NCBI RefSeq assembly: GCF_047654785.1
Contig: NZ_JASGKQ010000001.1
Span: 372,001-436,000, forward strand
Direction of reading: 5' to 3'
DNA: 64,000 nt
Source: Pelomonas sp047654785
GTDB lineage: Bacteria > Pseudomonadota > Gammaproteobacteria > Burkholderiales > Burkholderiaceae_C
Shown: in pieces, positions 1 to 9,088 of the stretch
Layout: each line of letters begins with the position of its first letter
Position numbering within the stretch: the stretch's first letter is position 1
Program-made: the position numbers and the translations under genes
Notes under the pieces: generated by a model
Databases searched by the model: none
What the model was told of the DNA's origin: nothing
The model's input: the letters and a program-made list of their open reading frames with translations, nothing else

Positions 1-982
1 GTTCGCGCGCATGGTGGAGCAGCGCTTCGCCGCCTGCGCGATCGAGGCCAGCAGCATCGGCCTGGTCGAAGGCCGGCTGGCCGGCAGCACCGTCCGCGTG
101 GCGGTGTTCACCAACTTCACGCAGGACCACCTGGACTACCACGGCGACATGGCCGCCTACTGGCGGGCCAAGCGCGCGCTGTTCGGCTTCCCCGGCCTGC
201 GCGCGGCGGTCGTCAACCTGGACGACGCCCAGGGCGACGCGCTGGCCCGCGAGCTGGCCGCGCTGGACCTGTGGACCACCGGCGTCGCGCACGGCGACGC
301 GCGGCTGACCGCGCGCGGCCTGCACTACACCGGCGAGGGCCTGGCTTTCACGCTGCACGAGGGCGATGCGTCCGCCGCCGTGCAGACCGGCCTGATCGGC
401 GACTACAACGCCGCCAACCTGCTGGGCGTGGCCGGCGCGCTGCGCGCGCAGGGCCATGCGCTGGCCGACGTGGCCCGTGCGCTGGCGCGCGTGACGCCGG
501 TGCCCGGCCGCATGCAGCGCGTCGGCAACGGCCGCGAGCTGCCGCAGGTGGTGGTCGACTACGCGCACACGCCGGACGCGCTGGACAAGGCGCTGGCGGC
601 GCTGCAGGGCTTCGCGCAGGCGCGCGGCGGCGTGCTGGTCTGCGTGTTCGGCTGCGGCGGCGACCGCGATGCCGCCAAGCGCCCGCTGATGGGCGCCATC
701 GCCGCGCGGCGGGCCGGCCGCGTCGTCGTGACCACCGACAACCCGCGCACCGAGGCGCCCGCGCGCATCCTGGCCGACATCACGGCCGGCGCGCCCGGCG
801 CCACCGTCATCGAGGCGCGCGAGGAGGCCATCCGCTCCGCGATCCGGGACGCCGGCCCGCGCGACATCGTGCTGGTCGCCGGCAAGGGCCACGAGGACTA
901 CCAGGAGGTCCTGGGCGTGCGCCGCCCGTTCTCCGACGTGGCCGAGGCGCGCGCGGCGCTGCTGGAAAGGGCCGGGCTGTGA
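1..982 (+). CDS. murE: UDP-MurNAc-tripeptide synthetase MurE (5' truncated by window)
   Basis: This is the C-terminal two thirds of MurE, the cytoplasmic Mur ligase that adds the third residue (meso-diaminopimelate in most Gram-negatives) to UDP-MurNAc-L-Ala-D-Glu. The frame is open to the left edge (first whole codon at base 2), so the true start lies outside the window and the N-terminal P-loop is missing. Visible marks are the central-domain stretch NFTQDHLDYHGDM, the C-terminal-domain motif DYAHTPDAL and the DNPR motif (TTDNPRTEAP), which in characterised MurE enzymes recognises meso-DAP. The next gene, murF, starts inside its stop codon. Confidence 0.96.
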   Translation, partial: FARMVEQRFAACAIEASSIGLVEGRLAGSTVRVAVFTNFTQDHLDYHGDMAAYWRAKRALFGFPGLRAAVVNLDDAQGDALARELAALDLWTTGVAHGDARLTARGLHYTGEGLAFTLHEGDASAAVQTGLIGDYNAANLLGVAGALRAQGHALADVARALARVTPVPGRMQRVGNGRELPQVVVDYAHTPDALDKALAALQGFAQARGGVLVCVFGCGGDRDAAKRPLMGAIAARRAGRVVVTTDNPRTEAPARILADITAGAPGATVIEAREEAIRSAIRDAGPRDIVLVAGKGHEDYQEVLGVRRPFSDVAEARAALLERAGL

Positions 983-2355
983 GCGGCTTCATGACCCTCG
1001 CTGAAGCGCAGGCGCTGCTGCCGGGCTCGACGCTGGTCGGCGACGGCGCGACGGCCTTCGCGCGCGTGCACAGCGACACGCGCACGCTGCGCGCCGGCGA
1101 CCTGTTCGTCGCGCTGCGCGGCGAGCGTTTCGACGCGAACGACTTCATCGCCCAGGCGCAGGCCGCCGGCGCCGTCGCGGCGCTGGCCGAGCGCAACCTC
1201 GGCACGCTGCCGGGCCTGCTGGTGCCGGACGCGAAGGCGGCGCTCGGCCAGCTTGCCGCCGCGTGGCGGCGCCAGCATGCGATCCCCGTGATCGCCGTCA
1301 CCGGCAGCAACGGCAAGACGACGACGACGCAGATGATCGCCAGCATCCTGCGCGCCTGGGTGGGCGACGGTGCGCTCGCCACCGAGGGCAACTACAACAA
1401 CGACATCGGCGTGCCGCTGACGCTGCTGCGCCTGCGCCACGACGACGCGCTGAGCCACCGCGCGGCGGTGGTCGAGCTGGGCATGAACCACCCCGGCGAG
1501 ATCGCGCCGCTGGCCGCGATGGCGCAGCCGACGGTGGCCCTGGTCAACAACGCGCAGCGCGAGCACCAGGAGTTCATGGCGACCGTCGAGGCGGTCGCGC
1601 GCGAGAACGGCGCCGTCATCGCGGCGCTGGGCGCCAGCGGCTGCGCCGTCTTCCCGGCCGAGGATGCCTGCGCGCCGATCTGGCTGGCGCTGGCCGGTGC
1701 CCGCCCGCACCTGAGCTTCGCGCTGCGCGGCGAGGCCGACGTGACCGGCGACGCGCGCTGGCAGGGCACGCACTGGGCGCTGGAGATCCACACGCCCGCC
1801 GGCACCGTGCCGGTGGCGCTGCACCTGGCCGGCGAGCACAACGTGCGCAACGCGCTGGCCGCGGCCGCCTGCGCGCTGGCGGCCGGCGCGCCGCTCGGCG
1901 CCATCGGCCAGGGCCTGGAGGCCTTCCGCGCGGTGAAGGGCCGCAGCGAGCTCAAGCGCGACGCGCGGGGCCGCCCGCTGATCGACGACAGCTACAACGC
2001 CAACCCCGACAGCGTGCGCGCCGCCATCGACGTGCTGGCCGGCCTGCCCGGCGACGGCTGGCTGATCCTCGGCGACATGGGCGAGGTGGGCGACGACGGC
2101 CCGGCCTTCCACCGCGAGGTGGGCGCCTACGCGGCCGAGCGCGGCATCGCGCATTTCTGGACGGCCGGCGCGGCCGCCCGCGACGCCGCCGCCGCCTACG
2201 GCCCCGGCGCCCGCGCCTTCGACACGACGGCCGCGCTCATCGCGGCCCTGGACGAACAACCCCGCGCGGCCCAGACCCTGGTCAAGGGCTCGCGCTTCAT
2301 GAAGATGGAACACGTGGTCGCCGCACTGCAAACCGGAGGCGCCCATGCTGCTTAG
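979..2355 (+). CDS. murF: UDP-MurNAc-tripeptide:D-Ala-D-Ala ligase MurF
   Basis: MurF adds the D-Ala-D-Ala dipeptide to complete the UDP-MurNAc-pentapeptide in the cytoplasm. The protein (458 residues) shows the Mur-ligase P-loop TGSNGKTTTTQ, the central GEHNVRNALAAAACAL segment and the C-terminal DDSYNANPDSVRAA motif. I chose the GTG at 979, which overlaps the murE TGA as GTGA and has a GGAAAGG ribosome-binding site about 8 bases upstream; an ATG at 991 is the alternative. The 3' end overlaps mraY by 11 bases, which indicates translational coupling. Confidence 0.95.
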   Translation: MSGFMTLAEAQALLPGSTLVGDGATAFARVHSDTRTLRAGDLFVALRGERFDANDFIAQAQAAGAVAALAERNLGTLPGLLVPDAKAALGQLAAAWRRQHAIPVIAVTGSNGKTTTTQMIASILRAWVGDGALATEGNYNNDIGVPLTLLRLRHDDALSHRAAVVELGMNHPGEIAPLAAMAQPTVALVNNAQREHQEFMATVEAVARENGAVIAALGASGCAVFPAEDACAPIWLALAGARPHLSFALRGEADVTGDARWQGTHWALEIHTPAGTVPVALHLAGEHNVRNALAAAACALAAGAPLGAIGQGLEAFRAVKGRSELKRDARGRPLIDDSYNANPDSVRAAIDVLAGLPGDGWLILGDMGEVGDDGPAFHREVGAYAAERGIAHFWTAGAAARDAAAAYGPGARAFDTTAALIAALDEQPRAAQTLVKGSRFMKMEHVVAALQTGGAHAA

Positions 2356-3523
2356 CCTCGCCCAGTGGCTGCAAGGCCTCTATCCCGACCTCGGCTTCCT
2401 GCGCCTGTTCCAGTACATCACCTTCCGCGCGGTGATGGCGGCGATGACGGCGCTGCTGATCGGCCTGGCCTTCGGCCCGTGGGTGATCCGCAGCCTCACG
2501 GCGATGAAGATCGGCCAGCCCGTGCGCAGCTACGGCGTGCAGGCCCATCTCGCCAAGAGCGGCACGCCGACGATGGGCGGCGTGCTGATCCTGATCGGCA
2601 TCGGCGTGTCCACGCTGCTGTGGTTCGACTGGAGCAACCGCTTCGTCTGGGTGGTCATGCTGGTCACGATGGGCTTCGGCGCCGTCGGCTGGGTGGACGA
2701 CTGGCGCAAGGTGGTCGACAAGAACCCGGAAGGCATGCGCAGCCGCGAGAAGTTCTTCTGGCAGTCGCTGATCGGCCTGGTCGCCGCCATCTACCTCGCG
2801 TTCAGCGTGTCGGAGACCTCGTTCCTCGGCGTCGTGGAGCTGTTCTACCGCTGGGTGAGCAGCGGCTTCTCCACCGAGCTGCCGCCCAAGGCCGACCTGC
2901 TGATCCCGTTCTTCAAGACCATCAGCATGCCGCTGGGCGTGTGGGGCTTCGTCGGGCTGGCCTACTTTGTCATCGTCGGCACCAGCAACGCGGTCAACTT
3001 CACGGACGGGCTGGACGGCCTGGCCATCATGCCGGTGGTGCTGGTGGGCTCGGCGCTGGGCCTGTTCGCCTACCTGACCGGCTCGTCGGTGTTCGCCAAA
3101 TACCTGCTGCTGCCCTACATCCCGGGCGCGGGCGAGCTGCTGATCTTCTGCGCCGCGCTGGCCGGCGCGGGCCTGGCCTTCCTGTGGTTCAACGCGCACC
3201 CGGCGCAGGTGTTCATGGGCGACGTCGGCGCGCTGGCGCTGGGCGGCGGCCTGGGCACGCTGGCCGTCATCACGCGCCAGGAAATCGTGCTGGGCATCAT
3301 GGGCGGCATCTTCGTGGCCGAAGTGCTGAGCGTGATGCTGCAGGTCAGCTGGTTCAAGTTCACGAAGAAGCGCTTCGGCGAGGGCCGGCGCCTCTTCAGG
3401 ATGGCGCCGCTGCACCACCACTTCGAGAAGAGCGGCTGGAACGAGACCCAGGTCGTGATCCGCTTCTGGATCATCACGATGCTGCTGTGCCTGGTCGGCC
3501 TGGCCAGCCTGAAGTTGAGATGA
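2345..3523 (+). CDS. mraY: Phospho-MurNAc-pentapeptide translocase MraY
   Basis: MraY is the inner-membrane enzyme that transfers phospho-MurNAc-pentapeptide from UDP to undecaprenyl phosphate, forming lipid I. The 392-residue protein is a multi-spanning membrane protein with the family motifs GTPTMGG, a DDWRK aspartate pair, NAVNFTDGLDGLA and the C-terminal MAPLHHHFE. It is slightly longer than the roughly 360-residue enterobacterial protein because of a segment around residues 160-195 (LFYRWVSSGFSTELPPKADL), which I understand to be common in Burkholderiales. It starts inside murF and is followed by a 112-base gap carrying a palindromic repeat. Confidence 0.96.
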   Translation: MLLSLAQWLQGLYPDLGFLRLFQYITFRAVMAAMTALLIGLAFGPWVIRSLTAMKIGQPVRSYGVQAHLAKSGTPTMGGVLILIGIGVSTLLWFDWSNRFVWVVMLVTMGFGAVGWVDDWRKVVDKNPEGMRSREKFFWQSLIGLVAAIYLAFSVSETSFLGVVELFYRWVSSGFSTELPPKADLLIPFFKTISMPLGVWGFVGLAYFVIVGTSNAVNFTDGLDGLAIMPVVLVGSALGLFAYLTGSSVFAKYLLLPYIPGAGELLIFCAALAGAGLAFLWFNAHPAQVFMGDVGALALGGGLGTLAVITRQEIVLGIMGGIFVAEVLSVMLQVSWFKFTKKRFGEGRRLFRMAPLHHHFEKSGWNETQVVIRFWIITMLLCLVGLASLKLR

Positions 3524-3545
3524 CCCACCCCCGATGCGCTTCGCG

Positions 3546-3600
3546 CCTCCCCCTCAAGGGGGCGCCCCGGGTGGCCTGGCAAAGCCAGTTCCACCGGGGC
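3546..3600. repeat. Burkholderiales-type intergenic palindromic repeat
   Basis: The gap between mraY and murD holds a small hairpin (CCCCCTCAAGGGGGC, near 3550-3564). A larger one follows from CCCCGGGTGG to CCACCGGGG with an inner CTGGCAAAGCCAG stem (3565-3599). From memory this CCTCCCCCTCAAGGGGG...GGCAAAGCC layout is a widespread intergenic repeat in Comamonadaceae and relatives. It interrupts an otherwise overlapping gene string, so it may modulate read-through or mRNA stability, but there is no T-run to make it a classical terminator. Confidence 0.6.
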
Positions 3601-3635
3601 TGCTGGGCCATGCACGATTTCGCGAGGTTTGATTG

Positions 3636-5279
3636 ATGAAGGTCGATCTGCCGTCGTTGGCGAATCAGCGCGTGCTGGTGCTGGGCCTGGGCGACTCCGG
3701 CCTGGCGATGGCGCGCTGGTGCGCGGCCCAGGGCGCGCAGGTCACCGTGTGGGACTCGCGCGCGCAGCCGCCGCAGCGCGAGGCGCTCGGCGACGCGGCG
3801 GCCTTCGTCACCGGCGAGCTGGCGGCCGGGCAGGTCGCCGGCTTCCATGCGGTGCTGAAGAGCCCGGGCCTGTCGCCGCTGGACGCGCGGCTGGCTGCGG
3901 TCTACGAACATGGGCCCGCGGTGCGCGGCGAGCTCGACCTGTTCGCCGACGCGCTGGCCGCGCTGGCGGCCCGGCACGGCTACGCGCCCGCGGTGCTGGC
4001 CATCACCGGCACCAACGGCAAGACGACGACGACCTGCATGACCGCGCTGCTCGCCGAGCGCGCGGGCCGGCGCGTGGCCGTCGCCGGCAACATCGGCCCG
4101 ACGCTGCTGGACACGCTGGCCGACGCGCTGGCCCGCGAGCCCGAGCCGGCGCCGGCCGAGGCCGCCGAAGCTGTCGAGGCCGAGCCCGCCGAACCGCCGC
4201 CCGGCGAGGACGCGCCGCTGCCCATCGCGCCGCCGCCGCCGCGCGGCCCGGTGTTCGAGACGCTGCCCGAGGTCTGGGTGCTCGAACTCTCCAGCTTCCA
4301 GCTCGACGGCGTGGGCCAGCTCGAGCCGACGGCCGGCGCGCTGCTGAACCTGACCCAGGACCATCTCGACTGGCATGGCGACATGGCCGCCTATGGCCGC
4401 GCCAAGGCGCGCGTCTTCGGCCGCGAGGCGGTCATCGTCGTCAACCGCGACGACGCCGGGGCCGAGGCCCTCGTGCCCGCGCCGGTGTTCGTCAAGGGCA
4501 CGCGCGGCAAGCCCGGCCGCACGGTGTCGCGCCGGGTCGTGCGCTTCGGGCTGAACCCGCCGACGGCGCCGGGCGATTTCGGCCTCGTCGACGAGGGCGG
4601 CCTGGCCTGGCTGGTGCGCGCCCGCGAGCTGGACCCGACGGTGAAGCGCAAGCGCGGCGACGAGGACGAGCCGCTGATGCTGCAGCGCCTGATGCCCGCC
4701 GACGCGCTGCGCGTGCGCGGCCGCCACAACGCGGCCAACGCGCTGGCCGCGCTGGCGCTGGCCACGGCCGCCGGCTGCGAGCTGGCGCCGATGCTGCACG
4801 GCCTGCGCGAGTACCGCGGCGAGCCGCACCGCGTCGAGCCCGTGGGCGCCATCGACGGCGTGGAATTCTTCGACGATTCCAAGGGCACCAACGTCGGCGC
4901 CACGGTGGCCGCGATCGCCGGCCTCGGCGCGGACCGCGCGCCGGCCAAGCTGGTGCTGATCCTCGGCGGCGACGGCAAGGGCCAGGACTTCGCGCCGCTG
5001 GCCGACGGCGTGGCCCGCCATGCGCGCGCGGTCGCGCTGATCGGCCGCGACGCGCCGCAGATCGCGGCGGCGCTGGCCGGCACCGGCGTGCCGCTGCAGC
5101 GCCACGACACGCTGGAGGCCGCGACCGCGTGGTGCCTGGCGCAGGCGCAGGGCGGCGACGGCGTGCTGCTGTCCCCCGCCTGCGCGAGCCTGGACATGTT
5201 CCGCAACTACGCCCACCGCGCCGAGGTCTTCGTCGCCGCGGCGCGGCAGCTGGCGGATGAGCGCGGGGTGGCGCTGTGA
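3636..5279 (+). CDS. murD: UDP-MurNAc-L-alanine:D-glutamate ligase MurD (long form)
   Basis: MurD adds D-glutamate to UDP-MurNAc-L-Ala. Family marks are the N-terminal LGLGDSGLAMARW fold, the P-loop TGTNGKTTTTC, NLTQDHLDWHGDM, GRHNAANALAAL and FFDDSKGTNVGAT. At 547 residues it is about 100 longer than the usual 440-450. The excess includes a Pro/Ala/Glu-rich stretch at about residues 167-205 (EPEPAPAEAAEAVEAEPAEP and on), just before WVLELSSFQLD, plus extra sequence near VKGTRGKPGRT and KRKRGDEDEP. The start is the ATG at 3636, directly after an in-frame TTG. Its stop overlaps the ftsW GTG start. Confidence 0.94.
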   Translation: MKVDLPSLANQRVLVLGLGDSGLAMARWCAAQGAQVTVWDSRAQPPQREALGDAAAFVTGELAAGQVAGFHAVLKSPGLSPLDARLAAVYEHGPAVRGELDLFADALAALAARHGYAPAVLAITGTNGKTTTTCMTALLAERAGRRVAVAGNIGPTLLDTLADALAREPEPAPAEAAEAVEAEPAEPPPGEDAPLPIAPPPPRGPVFETLPEVWVLELSSFQLDGVGQLEPTAGALLNLTQDHLDWHGDMAAYGRAKARVFGREAVIVVNRDDAGAEALVPAPVFVKGTRGKPGRTVSRRVVRFGLNPPTAPGDFGLVDEGGLAWLVRARELDPTVKRKRGDEDEPLMLQRLMPADALRVRGRHNAANALAALALATAAGCELAPMLHGLREYRGEPHRVEPVGAIDGVEFFDDSKGTNVGATVAAIAGLGADRAPAKLVLILGGDGKGQDFAPLADGVARHARAVALIGRDAPQIAAALAGTGVPLQRHDTLEAATAWCLAQAQGGDGVLLSPACASLDMFRNYAHRAEVFVAAARQLADERGVAL

Positions 5280-6520
5280 AGGCCATCGCCCAGCGCCTGC
5301 AGGGGCTGTGGAAGCGCGGCGACGAGGCCGGTGCCGCCGTGCCCGTGCGCGACTGGGTCGCCACCTCCGCCGGCCGGCCCACGCAGCTGCAGGGCTTCGA
5401 CGTCACGCTGGTCTGGGTGGTGATCGCGCTGATGGCCTTCGGGCTGCTGATGGTCTATTCGGCCTCCATCGCGATGCCGGACAACCCGCGCTTCGCCAAA
5501 TACCTGCCGACGCATTTCCTGACGCGCCACCTGGTGGCCATCGGCTTCGCGCTGATCGCCGGGCTGATCACGGTGCAGATTCCGGTGTCGCTGTGGGAGC
5601 GCTACGCGCCGTGGGTGTTCATCGCCGCGCTGGTGCTGCTGGTGGCGGTGCTGATCCCCGGCGTCGGCAAGGTGGTCTACGGCGCGCGGCGCTGGATCCC
5701 GCTGGGCGTGATGAACTTCCAGCCCTCGGAGCTGGCCAAGTTCGGCATCGCGCTGTACGCGGCCAACTACATGATGCGCAAGATGGACGCGCGGGAGAAC
5801 TTCTTCCAGGCCGTCACGCCGATGGTGATCGCGCTGGCCGTCACGGGCGTGCTGCTGCTGGCCGAGCCGGACATGGGCGCCTTCATGGTCATCGCCGCGA
5901 TCGCGATGGGCATCCTGTTCCTGGGCGGCGTCAACGGCCGCATGTTCTTCCTGGCCGTCGCGGTGCTGCTGGGCGCGTTCGTGCTGATGATCACGCTCAG
6001 CGACTTCCGCCGCGAGCGCATCTTTGCCTACCTGAACCCCTGGGACGAGAAGTACGCCCAGGGCAAGGCCTACCAGCTGACGCACAGCCTGATCGCGTTC
6101 GGCCGCGGCGAGTGGTTCGGCCAGGGCCTGGGCGGCAGCGTCGAGAAGCTGCACTACCTGCCCGAGGCGCACACCGACTTCCTGCTCGCCGTCATCGGCG
6201 AGGAACTGGGCTTCGCCGGCGTCGCGGTCGTCATCGTCGCGTTCTTCTGGCTGACGCGGCGCTGCTTCCTGATCGGCCGCCAGGCCATCGCGCTGGACCG
6301 CGTGTTCGCCGGCCTGTATGCGCAGGGCATCGGCATCTGGATGGGCGGCCAGGCCTTCATCAACATGGGCGTCAACCTCGGCGCGCTGCCGACCAAGGGG
6401 CTGACGCTGCCGCTGATGAGCTTCGGTGGCTCGGCGATCCTGATGAACTGCGTCGCGCTGGCGGTGGTCTTGCGGATCGACCTCGAGAACCGGCAGTTGA
6501 TGCGGGGAGGGCGCTCGTGA
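5276..6520 (+). CDS. ftsW: Septal peptidoglycan polymerase/lipid II protein FtsW
   Basis: FtsW is the SEDS-family membrane protein that polymerises septal glycan strands together with its class b PBP partner. The 414-residue protein has about ten transmembrane segments. It carries the SEDS marks GARRWIPLGVMNFQPSELAK, the periplasmic-loop stretch SLIAFGRGEWFGQGLGGS and the C-terminal PTKGLTLPLMSFGGSAIL. The GTG start at 5276 overlaps the murD stop by four bases and the 3' end overlaps the murG start in the same way. Confidence 0.96.
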   Translation: MKAIAQRLQGLWKRGDEAGAAVPVRDWVATSAGRPTQLQGFDVTLVWVVIALMAFGLLMVYSASIAMPDNPRFAKYLPTHFLTRHLVAIGFALIAGLITVQIPVSLWERYAPWVFIAALVLLVAVLIPGVGKVVYGARRWIPLGVMNFQPSELAKFGIALYAANYMMRKMDARENFFQAVTPMVIALAVTGVLLLAEPDMGAFMVIAAIAMGILFLGGVNGRMFFLAVAVLLGAFVLMITLSDFRRERIFAYLNPWDEKYAQGKAYQLTHSLIAFGRGEWFGQGLGGSVEKLHYLPEAHTDFLLAVIGEELGFAGVAVVIVAFFWLTRRCFLIGRQAIALDRVFAGLYAQGIGIWMGGQAFINMGVNLGALPTKGLTLPLMSFGGSAILMNCVALAVVLRIDLENRQLMRGGRS

Positions 6521-7593
6521 GCGAACGTCACCTCGTCGTCATGGCGGCCGGCACCGGCGGTCACGTGATCCCCGGCCTCGCGGTCGCGGAGGAGCTGCAG
6601 CGGCGCGGCTGGACGGTGTCGTGGATCGGCACGCCGCAGGGCATGGAGAACCGCCTCGTGCCGGCGCGCGGCATCGCGCTGGACGCGCTGCCCTTCGCCG
6701 GCCTGCGCGGCAAGGGGCTGAAGCATGCGCTGCGCGGCGTCGTCGGCTTCTTCAAGGCGTTCGGCCAGGCCCGTCAGGTCTACGCGCAGCGCCGCGCGAC
6801 GGCCGTGCTCGGCATGGGCGGCTATGTCTGCGTGCCGGCCGGCCTGGCGGCGGCCCTCTCGGGCCGGCCGCTGATGCTGGTCAACGCCGACGCGGCGATG
6901 CTGAAGAGCAATGCCGTGCTCAGGCCCTTCGCGCGCCGCATCGCGTTCGGCTTCGACGGCGCGGCGGCGGCGTCCACGCGCGGCGCGGTCGTCAGCGGCA
7001 ACCCGGTGCGCGCCGAGATCGAGGCGCTGCCCGCGCCGGCCGAGCGCATGGCGGACCGCATCGGGCCGCTGCGCCTGCTGGTGCTGGGCGGCTCGCTGGG
7101 CGCGCGCGCGCTGAACCAGGCGCTGCCGGCCGCGCTGGCGCTGTGGCCCGAGGCGCTGCGCCCGCAGGTGCTGCACCAGTCCGGGCAGGATCACCTGGGC
7201 GCCGTCTGGCAGGCCTACACCGACGCGGGCCTCGCCGCCGAGGTGCGTCCCTTCATCGACGACATGGCCGCCGCGCTCGCCTGGGCCGACGTGGTGGTCT
7301 GCCGCGCCGGGGCCATCACCGTCAGCGAGCTGTGCGCGGCCGGCTGCGCGGCGGTGCTGGTGCCGCTGGTCGTCAGCACGACCTCGCACCAGCGCGACAA
7401 CGCCGTCTTCATGGCCCAGCACGGCGCGGCGCTGCACCTGCCGCAGACGGAGCTGACGCCCGAGTCGCTGCATGCGCTGCTGGGCGGCCTGGACCGCGCC
7501 GCGCTGCTGGCGATGGCCGAGAAGGCCCGCGCGCTGGCCCGGCCGCGCGCGGCGGCGCGCGTCGCCGACGAAATTGAGGGGATGCTGAAATGA
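6517..7593 (+). CDS. murG: Lipid II-forming GlcNAc transferase MurG
   Basis: MurG is the GT28 glycosyltransferase on the inner face of the membrane that adds GlcNAc to lipid I. The 358-residue protein shows the N-terminal glycine loop MAAGTGGHVIPGLAVA, GMGGYVCVPAG, the second glycine-rich loop VLGGSLGARALNQALP and the nucleotide-sugar site CRAGAITVSELCAAG. The start is GTG 6517 in a GTGA overlap with ftsW, preceded by GGGGAGG at 6504-6510, a strong ribosome-binding site. A 106-base gap with palindromic repeats follows. Confidence 0.96.
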   Translation: MSERHLVVMAAGTGGHVIPGLAVAEELQRRGWTVSWIGTPQGMENRLVPARGIALDALPFAGLRGKGLKHALRGVVGFFKAFGQARQVYAQRRATAVLGMGGYVCVPAGLAAALSGRPLMLVNADAAMLKSNAVLRPFARRIAFGFDGAAAASTRGAVVSGNPVRAEIEALPAPAERMADRIGPLRLLVLGGSLGARALNQALPAALALWPEALRPQVLHQSGQDHLGAVWQAYTDAGLAAEVRPFIDDMAAALAWADVVVCRAGAITVSELCAAGCAAVLVPLVVSTTSHQRDNAVFMAQHGAALHLPQTELTPESLHALLGGLDRAALLAMAEKARALARPRAAARVADEIEGMLK

Positions 7594-7617
7594 GCCGTGA
7601 AGGCCGTAGTGCATGGC

Positions 7618-7651
7618 GGGCCGAGCGCCGGGCCGCTCCCAAGCCGGCCCG
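7618..7651. repeat. Dispersed 34-bp palindromic intergenic repeat, copy 1
   Basis: The 34 bases here occur exactly, as the reverse complement, at 56080-56113, and a diverged copy lies at 22677-22712. The unit begins GGGCCGAGCGCCGGGCCGCT and its ends pair (GCGGGCC/GGCCCGC just around it). It is followed by two further hairpins, ATCCCCTCGGGGGAT and CCGACGTACCCGTCGG (about 7653-7686). It separates murG from murC. Confidence 0.8.
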
Positions 7652-7699
7652 CATCCCCTCGGGGGATCGGCCGACGTACCCGTCGGACGAGGGGCCGAC

Positions 7700-9088
7700 A
7701 TGAAGCACGCCGTACAGCGTTTGCATTTCGTCGGCATCGGCGGCGCCGGCATGAGCGGCATCGCCGAGATCCTGCACAACCTGGGCTTCCAGGTCAGCGG
7801 CTCGGATGCGGCCGAGAGCGCGACGACCGAGCGGCTGCGCGCGCTGGGCCTGCGCGTCGAGATCGGCCACGCGGCGCCGCACATCGGCGACGCGCAGGCG
7901 CTGGTGACGAGCACCGCCGTCGCGGCCGACAACCCCGAGGTCGCCGCCGCGCGCGCGCGCCAGGTGCCGGTCGTGCCGCGCGCCGTCATGCTGGCCGAGC
8001 TGATGCGGCTGCGGCGCGGCATCGCCATCGCCGGCACGCATGGCAAGACGACGACGACCTCGCTGGTCACGGCCATCCTCGTCGAGGCGGGCCTGGACCC
8101 GACCTTCGTCATCGGCGGCAAGCTGAACGCGGCCGGCGCGAACTCGCGGCTGGGCCGCGGCGAGTTCATCGTCGTCGAGGCCGACGAGAGCGATGCGTCC
8201 TTCCTGAAGCTGAGCCCGGTGCTGTCCGTCGTCACCAACATCGACGCGGACCACATGGACACCTATGGCCATTCGGTCGAGCGCCTGCACGGCGCCTTCG
8301 TCGAGTTCCTGCACCGCATGCCCTTCTACGGCGCGGCCGTGGTCTGCGCGGACGACCCCGGCGTGCGCGCCATCCTCGGCCGCATCGAGCGGCCGGTCGT
8401 CAGCTACGGGCTGTCCGAGGGCGTCGGCGTCCGGGCCGTCGACGTGCAGGCGCTGGCCGGCGCGCAGATGCGCTTCACCTGCCGGCGCGAGGACGCGGCC
8501 GACCTGGACGTGCTGCTGAACCTGGCCGGCGAGCACAACGTGCGCAACGGGCTGGCGGCCATCGCCATCGCGATGGAGCTGGACTGCCCGGACGAGGCCA
8601 TCCAGAAGGCGCTGGCGGGCTTTGCCGGCGTGGGCCGCCGCTTCGAGAAGCACGGCGAATTCCCCGCCGCCGACGGCGGCCGCTTCGCGCTGATCGACGA
8701 CTACGGCCACCATCCCGTCGAGATGGCCGCGGTGCTGGCCGCCGCGCGCGGCGCCCACCCCGGCCGGCGCCTGGTGCTGGCCTTCCAGCCGCACCGCTAC
8801 ACGCGCACCCGCGACTGCTTCGCCGACTTCGTGCGCGTGATGCGGGGCGCCGACGTGGTGCTGCTGACCGAGGTGTACGCGGCCGGCGAGCCGCCCATCG
8901 AAGGCGCCACCGGGCGCGCGCTGGCCGACGCGGTCGGCACGCCGCATTTCGTCGCGGCCGTGGCCGACATGCCCGCCGCACTGGCCGCGCTGACGCGCGA
9001 TGGCGACGTGGTCATCGGCATGGGCGCCGGCTCCATGGGCAGCCTGCCGGGCCGCGTGGCCGCCTATTTCCAAGGAGGCGCGGCATGA
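7700..9088 (+). CDS. murC: UDP-MurNAc:L-alanine ligase MurC
   Basis: MurC joins L-alanine to UDP-MurNAc, the first amino-acid step of the peptide stem. The 462-residue protein has the N-terminal dinucleotide-like loop GIGGAGMSGIAEIL, the P-loop GTHGKTTTTSL, EADESDASFL, the NIDADHMDTYG stretch and the C-terminal DDYGHHPVEM motif. The ATG at 7700 is chosen because family homology begins at KHAVQRLHFVGIGG; upstream in-frame codons run into the palindromic repeat. The stop overlaps the ddl start (ATGA). Confidence 0.96.
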   Translation: MKHAVQRLHFVGIGGAGMSGIAEILHNLGFQVSGSDAAESATTERLRALGLRVEIGHAAPHIGDAQALVTSTAVAADNPEVAAARARQVPVVPRAVMLAELMRLRRGIAIAGTHGKTTTTSLVTAILVEAGLDPTFVIGGKLNAAGANSRLGRGEFIVVEADESDASFLKLSPVLSVVTNIDADHMDTYGHSVERLHGAFVEFLHRMPFYGAAVVCADDPGVRAILGRIERPVVSYGLSEGVGVRAVDVQALAGAQMRFTCRREDAADLDVLLNLAGEHNVRNGLAAIAIAMELDCPDEAIQKALAGFAGVGRRFEKHGEFPAADGGRFALIDDYGHHPVEMAAVLAAARGAHPGRRLVLAFQPHRYTRTRDCFADFVRVMRGADVVLLTEVYAAGEPPIEGATGRALADAVGTPHFVAAVADMPAALAALTRDGDVVIGMGAGSMGSLPGRVAAYFQGGAA

